From: Marixanthomonas spongiae
Lineage (GTDB): Bacteria; Bacteroidota; Bacteroidia; Flavobacteriales; Flavobacteriaceae
Direction: 5' to 3'
Assembly: GCF_003095375.1 (NCBI RefSeq)
Contig: NZ_QEHR01000005.1
Span: forward strand, 62,001-126,000
DNA: 64,000 nucleotides
Under the pieces are notes generated by a model, which saw nothing but the letters and a program-made list of their open reading frames with translations, searched no databases and was not told the DNA's origin. The stretch's first letter is position 1. Every line of letters begins with the position of its first letter. Shown in pieces: positions 59,454 through 64,000 of this stretch. The position numbers and the translations under genes were made by a program.

Positions 59454-61598
59454 TTATTCTTCTGAAACAGCATCTATTAAAATTTGAAGTATCTCAATGG
59501 CTGCATCACTAATTTTGGTTCCTGGACCATACACAGCAGTAGCTCCAGCATCGAACAAATATTGATAATCTTGCGAAGGGATTACACCTCCCACAATTAC
59601 CATAATATCTTCGCGATCGTGTTCTTTTAATTCTTCAATAACTTGCGGAACCAAGGTTTTGTGTCCTGCAGCCAATGAAGAAACGCCTAAAATATGCACA
59701 TCGTTCTCCACCGCTTGTTTGGCAGCTTCGGCTGGGGTTTGAAACAACGGTCCTATATCCACATCGAACCCGACATCGGCATAACCTGTTGAAACTACTT
59801 TGGCACCGCGGTCGTGACCGTCTTGCCCCATTTTTGCGATCATAATCCGGGGCCGACGACCTTCTAATTCGGCAAATTGATCTGCTAATTCCCTTGCTTT
59901 TGCAAACGATGGATCTTTCTTTATTTCGTTACTATACACGCCGCTAACCGATTTAATTTGTGCTTTATATCTTCCAAATTCTTCTTCTAAAGCATCTGAA
60001 ATTTCACCCAATGTAGCCCGTTCCCGAGCTGCATCTACGGCTAAAGCTAATAAATTTCCGTCACCCGTTTTGGCACATTCGGTTAATTTTTGAAGTGTTT
60101 CTTTTACTTTTTGGGTATTTCGTTCTTTTTTAATACGCTCCAACCGTTCTATTTGCGAGGTGCGCACCTTTTGGTTGTCCACATCCAGTATTTGAAGCGG
60201 ATCTTCTTTTTCCAACCTATATTTGTTGGTGCCTACAATAATATCCTGTCCGCTGTCAATTCTTGCTTGTTTGCGAGCCGAGGCTTCTTCAATACGCAGT
60301 TTTGGGATGCCTTTTTCAATGGCTTTGGTCATACCGCCTAGCTCTTCCACTTCTTCAATGAGCGCCCAAGCACTTTTAGCGATGTCATCCGTTAGCTTTT
60401 CCACATAATAACTGCCTGCCCACGGATCGACAGTCTTGGTGATTTTAGTCTCTTCTTGAAGATAAATTTGGGTATTTCGCGCAATTCGTGCTGAAAAATC
60501 GGTGGGTAGTGCTATGGCTTCATCCAAAGCATTGGTATGCAACGATTGGGTCCCGCCAAAAGCGGCGGCCGAAGCTTCAATACACGTTCGGGCTACGTTA
60601 TTGAACGGATCTTGTTCGGTCAAACTCCAACCACTGGTTTGACAGTGCGTGCGCAACGATAACGATTTTGGGTTTTTAGGGTTAAATCGTTTTACCAGTT
60701 TAGCCCACAACATTCGGGCGGCCCGCATTTTGGCTATTTCCATAAAATGGTTCATCCCAATCGCCCAGAAAAAAGAAAGGCGAGGGGCAAAGGTGTCTAT
60801 ATCCATCCCGGCATTGATACCGGTGCGGATGTATTCCAGTCCATCTGCCAAGGTGTACGCCAACTCAATATCACAAGTGGCACCGGCTTCCTGCATGTGG
60901 TAGCCAGAAATAGAAATCGAGTTAAATCGCGGCATGTGTTTAGAAGTGAATTCAAAAATATCACTAATGATTTTCATGGAAGGCGTAGGCGGATAAATGT
61001 AGGTGTTCCGCACCATAAACTCCTTTAAAATATCGTTCTGGATGGTTCCTGCCAGGGCTTCGGGCGAAACGCCTTGTTCTTCTGCAGCAACAATGTAAAA
61101 TGCCATAATGGGCAGCACGGCACCATTCATGGTCATGGAAACGCTCATTTTGTCCAAGGGAATTTGATCGAAAAGGATTTTCATATCTTCAACCGAATCG
61201 ATGGCAACGCCTGCTTTTCCTACATCGCCAAAAACACGTTCGTGATCGCTGTCATAGCCGCGGTGGGTAGCTAAATCAAACGCTACCGAAAGTCCTTTTT
61301 GCCCGGCGGCCAGATTTCTGCGGTAAAAAGCGTTGCTCTCTTCGGCAGTAGAGAAACCAGCATATTGCCTGATGGTCCACGGTCGCCGCACGTACATGGT
61401 AGAGTAGGGCCCTCGCAAATAAGGCGAAATACCAGCGGCAAACTTTAAATGGTCCAAGTTTTTTAAATCGGCTGCCGAGTAGCGGTTTTTCACGTTTATT
61501 TTTTCGGAAGTGGTATAGGTTTTATTGGAAACCACTTTGTCGGTTTCCTTGGCTTCTGTTTTCTTTAAACTGATATGTTGAACGTTCTTTCTATCCAT
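59454..61598 (-). CDS. methylmalonyl-CoA mutase large subunit
   Basis: A 714-residue adenosylcobalamin enzyme that interconverts succinyl-CoA and (R)-methylmalonyl-CoA. The catalytic barrel has [41 protein letters not shown] and [19 protein letters not shown]; the C-terminal B12-binding domain has [14 protein letters not shown] (with the lower-ligand His), [12 protein letters not shown] and [12 protein letters not shown]. The length is normal. The gene overlaps by 8 bases with the 61-residue ORF upstream. It forms a heterodimer with the small-subunit gene product; MeaB is encoded about 55 kb away. Confidence 0.96.
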   Translation of the reverse strand: MDRKNVQHISLKKTEAKETDKVVSNKTYTTSEKINVKNRYSAADLKNLDHLKFAAGISPYLRGPYSTMYVRRPWTIRQYAGFSTAEESNAFYRRNLAAGQKGLSVAFDLATHRGYDSDHERVFGDVGKAGVAIDSVEDMKILFDQIPLDKMSVSMTMNGAVLPIMAFYIVAAEEQGVSPEALAGTIQNDILKEFMVRNTYIYPPTPSMKIISDIFEFTSKHMPRFNSISISGYHMQEAGATCDIELAYTLADGLEYIRTGINAGMDIDTFAPRLSFFWAIGMNHFMEIAKMRAARMLWAKLVKRFNPKNPKSLSLRTHCQTSGWSLTEQDPFNNVARTCIEASAAAFGGTQSLHTNALDEAIALPTDFSARIARNTQIYLQEETKITKTVDPWAGSYYVEKLTDDIAKSAWALIEEVEELGGMTKAIEKGIPKLRIEEASARKQARIDSGQDIIVGTNKYRLEKEDPLQILDVDNQKVRTSQIERLERIKKERNTQKVKETLQKLTECAKTGDGNLLALAVDAARERATLGEISDALEEEFGRYKAQIKSVSGVYSNEIKKDPSFAKARELADQFAELEGRRPRIMIAKMGQDGHDRGAKVVSTGYADVGFDVDIGPLFQTPAEAAKQAVENDVHILGVSSLAAGHKTLVPQVIEELKEHDREDIMVIVGGVIPSQDYQYLFDAGATAVYGPGTKISDAAIEILQILIDAVSEE

Positions 61599-61776
61599 AT
61601 TGATTGATTCCTCTTATGCCAAGATACACGCCAAAACATACTAACAAAATGGCTATGATAAAAATAAGTATTCGATAATATTTATGGGATGTAAGTTTTT
61701 TAAGCCTGGTTATGATGGCCAGGCCCAATATGGCAAATACAATCCCCAAAATAACGATTAATGTTTGTTCACCCAT
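61591..61776 (-). CDS. small two-pass membrane protein between the mutase subunit genes
   Basis: A 61-residue protein with two hydrophobic segments (residues 5-22 and 35-56) and a basic loop between ([12 protein letters not shown]). It overlaps both flanking mutase genes by 8 bases, so it is translated as part of the operon. I do not recognise a family; it may be a small membrane protein that tethers or simply fills the operon. Confidence 0.65.
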   Translation of the reverse strand: MGEQTLIVILGIVFAILGLAIITRLKKLTSHKYYRILIFIIAILLVCFGVYLGIRGINQYG

Positions 61777-63196
61777 TATTTTCCTGTTTTAAGCGTTCTT
61801 GTTCCGTTTGTTCGGCCAACCGCTTTTCAATGATCGGGGCGATGATGGTTTTACGCGGCTTTATTTTTACAAAAGGGTAAAGGTCAAAAGCGTTCTTCAT
61901 ACGGTCTTCGGGGTTGGTATGGTAGTTGGTGCCCACCAGTTTCAACTCTTCTTGGTTGAAAAGCTGTTGCTCTTTTTCGGCACTTTCCTTTATTTTTTGC
62001 TGAATTTTCCCTTCTTTCAACTGTTTTAAAAAACCGCCGCCCTTTTCGATAGACTTGAAAAGTTCAAGGGCTTTTTCGGCCAGATCATCGGTCAGGCTTT
62101 CTATATAATACGTTCCATCTGCGGCATTGCTCACCGTATCAAAATAACTTTCTTCTTTCAACACCAATAACTGGTTGCGGCTTATGCGTTCTCCAAATTC
62201 GTTGCTTTTGTGGTACAGGGCATCATAAGGTAAGTTGCAAATGATATCGGCCCCGCCCAGAATCGCGCTCATGCACTCGGTTGTGGTACGTAGCATATTT
62301 GTGTTATAATCGTACAGTGTTTTATTGCGTTTTGAAGGTGTGGCCATAATGTGGCACGTTTCAGAAAATCCATATTCTGAAGCCAATGCGGCATACCCTT
62401 TACGGAGCGCCCTGATCTTTGCGATTTCGAAAAAGTAATTGGAACCTACTGCGAGTTTGAAAGTGATTTGAAGAGATTGCTGTATGGTTGCCCCTTCGAC
62501 TTTAGCCTGTCCTGAGTTTATCGAAGGGCTCAGGGAGACATTTTCAAAATGATTTAAATACTCATTAGCATGGGCGAGGGCGTATGCCAATTGCTGCATT
62601 ATGGTTGCCCCGGCATTTTGGTAGCCGGTTGTATCAATGCTGATAATGGCTTCGGAAGGGTTTTCGGAAACAAATTTTTCTAAAACCCTGTGATCCTCTT
62701 TTAAGTTATGAAACCAGTTTCCGGTTCGTGTTAAATTCCCGATTATATCGATATTGTAATGAACTGTGGCATTTTTTTTTGAAAGATATGACTTCAGGTG
62801 AAGTAAAAATTCTTCTGAAAAAAAGGTAAGGTTAAAATAAATAGGCGTTTCTTCAAAAGGAAAATTTTTGAATACTTTTTCAATAGCAAACTTTTTTTCC
62901 GCTGATAATATGATGGCCTCGGCGCCTCTTTCCACGGCATCGAGGGCCAGCTTGTTGGCAACGGCCTCGTCATCTATAAAAATATGTTGGGCAATATTCC
63001 AAGTGGTAGGTTGGCCGGAAATAGGCGGGAAGGGATTTTCGAAATCATCAGGATGGTAAAATGGTTTTACGTGAATGCCCTCTGGGCTTTGCCAGACGAG
63101 GCTCTCGTTATAATCGGCACCTTTTAAATCGGCCTGTATTTTTTGTTTCCACTCTTTGGCAGAAACGGGTGCAAATTCCTTAAATAAATCACTCAT
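61769..63196 (-). CDS. methylmalonyl-CoA mutase small subunit, with in-frame repeat insertion
   Basis: A 475-residue non-catalytic subunit with a degenerate mutase barrel (SLVWQSPEGIHVKPFYHPDD, VGSNYFFEIAKIRALRKGYAAL, ICNLPYDALYHKSNEFGERISRNQ) and no B12-binding end. Residues around 225-241 (VSLSPSINSGQAKVEGA) are encoded by a dispersed-repeat sequence at 62493-62541, an unusual in-frame insertion in a loop. It begins on the divIC stop (8-base overlap) and its stop overlaps the 61-residue ORF. Confidence 0.93.
   Translation of the reverse strand: MSDLFKEFAPVSAKEWKQKIQADLKGADYNESLVWQSPEGIHVKPFYHPDDFENPFPPISGQPTTWNIAQHIFIDDEAVANKLALDAVERGAEAIILSAEKKFAIEKVFKNFPFEETPIYFNLTFFSEEFLLHLKSYLSKKNATVHYNIDIIGNLTRTGNWFHNLKEDHRVLEKFVSENPSEAIISIDTTGYQNAGATIMQQLAYALAHANEYLNHFENVSLSPSINSGQAKVEGATIQQSLQITFKLAVGSNYFFEIAKIRALRKGYAALASEYGFSETCHIMATPSKRNKTLYDYNTNMLRTTTECMSAILGGADIICNLPYDALYHKSNEFGERISRNQLLVLKEESYFDTVSNAADGTYYIESLTDDLAEKALELFKSIEKGGGFLKQLKEGKIQQKIKESAEKEQQLFNQEELKLVGTNYHTNPEDRMKNAFDLYPFVKIKPRKTIIAPIIEKRLAEQTEQERLKQENNG
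62493..62541. repeat. dispersed repeat inserted in the small-subunit mutase gene
   Basis: On the minus strand the block reads from TGTCTCCCTGAGCC to GGCTAAAGTCGAAGGGGC and contains CCCTTCGATAAACTCAGG and AGTCGAAGGGG. It shares an exact 15-mer with 14041-14055 (opposite strand). Translated in frame, it gives SLSPSINSGQAKVEG, the kind of string seen where such repeats are read through in flavobacterial proteins. Confidence 0.75.
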
Positions 63197-63524
63197 GGTC
63201 TTCCTTGTTTTTAAGGCTGTCTTCGTGCTCTATAATATAAATGTCTTCGTTTTCTCTTTTAAGATAGTATTTTTCGCGCGCAAACCGTTCTACTTCGTCA
63301 CTATCTTTCATTTTTTCGATAAACGCTTTGTCTTTTTCTATTTCCGACCTATAAAATTCGGCATTTTCTTGCAGTCCTTCAATATCTTGGTCCAATTCTT
63401 CGTGGATAAACCAAGAATTGGTGTCGAAAAAAACCATCCAGACCAAGAACACCAGAATAATAAGCACGTATTTATTGCTCACGATCTTGAACCATTTTTG
63501 CTGTTTTATTTCTGAAAGTTTCAC
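63189..63524 (-). CDS. FtsB/DivIC-type septum protein
   Basis: A 111-residue single-pass membrane protein (membrane segment about residues 17-34, VLIILVFLVWMVFFDT) followed by a periplasmic coiled coil with the family's EFYRSEIEKDKAFIEKMK and EVERFAREKYYLKREN. It should act in the FtsB-FtsL-FtsQ complex that regulates septal wall synthesis. The start GTG overlaps the stop of the udk gene (GTGA), and the stop overlaps the mutase small-subunit gene start. A division gene in an operon with udk is common in this group. Confidence 0.87.
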   Translation of the reverse strand: MKLSEIKQQKWFKIVSNKYVLIILVFLVWMVFFDTNSWFIHEELDQDIEGLQENAEFYRSEIEKDKAFIEKMKDSDEVERFAREKYYLKRENEDIYIIEHEDSLKNKEDHE

Positions 63525-64000
63525 GACTCGTTTTTACTCAGTTTTTGATTGATGATGCTGCGTATTACATTAACGGCGACGGTGTTGTATTTATTGGTCG
63601 GTATAATGATATCGGCAAATTCCTTTGTAGGCTCGATAAATTGCAGGTGCATGGGCTTCAACGTGTTTTGGTAGCGGGTCAACACTTCGTCTAGATCCCT
63701 GCCGCGTTCGGCGATGTCACGTTTTAGCCTTCGTATGAGCCGTTCGTCACTGTCGGCGTGGACAAAAATTTTAATATCGAACAGTTGCCTAATTTCGGGA
63801 TGGGTCAATATTAATATCCCTTCCACAATAACTACTTTTCGGGGATGGGTGGTAACGGTTTCGGCAGTGCGGTTGTGTTCTACAAAACTATACACTGGTT
63901 GCTCAAAAGGGTTTCCTTTTTTAAGTTCCTTTAAATGGTGTACCAGCAAATCGAAATCGATGGCCTGCGGATGGTCAAAATTTATCTTAATCCGTTCTTC
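63521..64000 (-). CDS. udk: uridine kinase, 5'-truncated by window edge
   Basis: The C-terminal part of a uridine/cytidine kinase that phosphorylates uridine and cytidine to the monophosphate. The frame is open through base 64000 and begins here EERIKINFDHPQAIDF, the conserved NFDHP motif, so the true start lies beyond the window. Later motifs are YSFVEHNRT, KVVIVEGILIL and FVHADSDERLIRRLKRDIAERGRD. The C-terminus IINQKLSKNES overlaps the start of the divIC gene. Confidence 0.93.
   Translation of the reverse strand, partial: EERIKINFDHPQAIDFDLLVHHLKELKKGNPFEQPVYSFVEHNRTAETVTTHPRKVVIVEGILILTHPEIRQLFDIKIFVHADSDERLIRRLKRDIAERGRDLDEVLTRYQNTLKPMHLQFIEPTKEFADIIIPTNKYNTVAVNVIRSIINQKLSKNES

Noticed and set aside
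1-64000. tRNA or rRNA genes, prophage and insertion sequences
   Set aside because: None of the intergenic gaps (all under 300 bases) looked like a tRNA cloverleaf, and no transposase, integrase or phage gene was recognised.

Overview
The window looks like a stretch of chromosome from a member of the Flavobacteriaceae (phylum Bacteroidota). The signs are: a secreted protein with a type IX secretion C-terminal sorting domain; many start sites preceded by the Bacteroidota -7 element TAnnTTTG with little Shine-Dalgarno signal; bshC for bacillithiol; a two-subunit methylmalonyl-CoA mutase with MeaB; and families typical of the group (DUF349, DUF368, DUF5606, DUF5683, OstA-like, large DUF5684-LepB). 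No rRNA, tRNA, CRISPR array, prophage or insertion sequence was recognised, and no gap between genes exceeds 300 bases. Coding is dense and mostly housekeeping.

Layout. 1-4.8 kb: 3' part of a sugar-nucleotide epimerase, then an AT-rich 1174-residue secreted FG-GAP protein with 14 calcium-loop repeats and a type IX sorting tail, and an acidic protein of unknown role. 5-10 kb: meaB, ohr, a DUF2383 protein, and an overlapping three-gene unit of ECF sigma factor, membrane anti-sigma candidate and exported DUF4097-like protein. 10-20.9 kb: uvrB, an ABC transporter pair, an NdpA-like nucleoid protein, a RHH/PIN toxin-antitoxin pair, heme A synthase, a CCA-type nucleotidyltransferase, a three-domain NlpE/META lipoprotein and a TsaC-type tRNA modification enzyme. 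20.9-28.7 kb: an envelope-glycan locus with three GT4 glycosyltransferases, a WaaP-like kinase on the opposite strand, a CDP-glycerol-phosphotransferase-like enzyme, a sugar-nucleotidyltransferase and a GT9-GT2 fusion. 28.7-49.9 kb: dapD, ruvX, an S23-type four-helix-bundle gene, def, nhaA, mazG, a methyltransferase, a five-module DUF349 protein, aroE, two tandem DUF368 (PopT-like) transporters, a TPR protein, a class III aminotransferase, an OstA-like protein, purA, a Fur-family regulator, a bifunctional RelA/SpoT enzyme and bshC. 50-53 kb: a glutathione-synthetase-like ATP-grasp ligase split by a one-base frameshift, followed in the same operon order by a DUF1704 (QEGLA) zinc peptidase. 53-64 kb: wbqC, lepB, dapB, a DUF5683 gene, parB, parA, an SDR, and an overlapping operon of udk, divIC/ftsB, small and large methylmalonyl-CoA mutase subunits.

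How the genes connect. MeaB (5 kb) serves the mutase (59-63 kb). dapB and dapD both supply meso-diaminopimelate for peptidoglycan. The glycosyltransferase locus, the DUF368 pair, OstA-like protein and WbqC all concern lipid-linked glycans or LPS. purA, the RelA/SpoT enzyme and the Fur-like regulator lie together. The most thought-provoking unit is the ATP-grasp ligase plus DUF1704 carboxypeptidase-like pair, which in architecture parallels the eukaryotic add/remove cycle of tubulin tyrosine ligase and MATCAP. Dispersed short repeats occur between genes, and one copy is translated in frame inside the small methylmalonyl-CoA mutase subunit.
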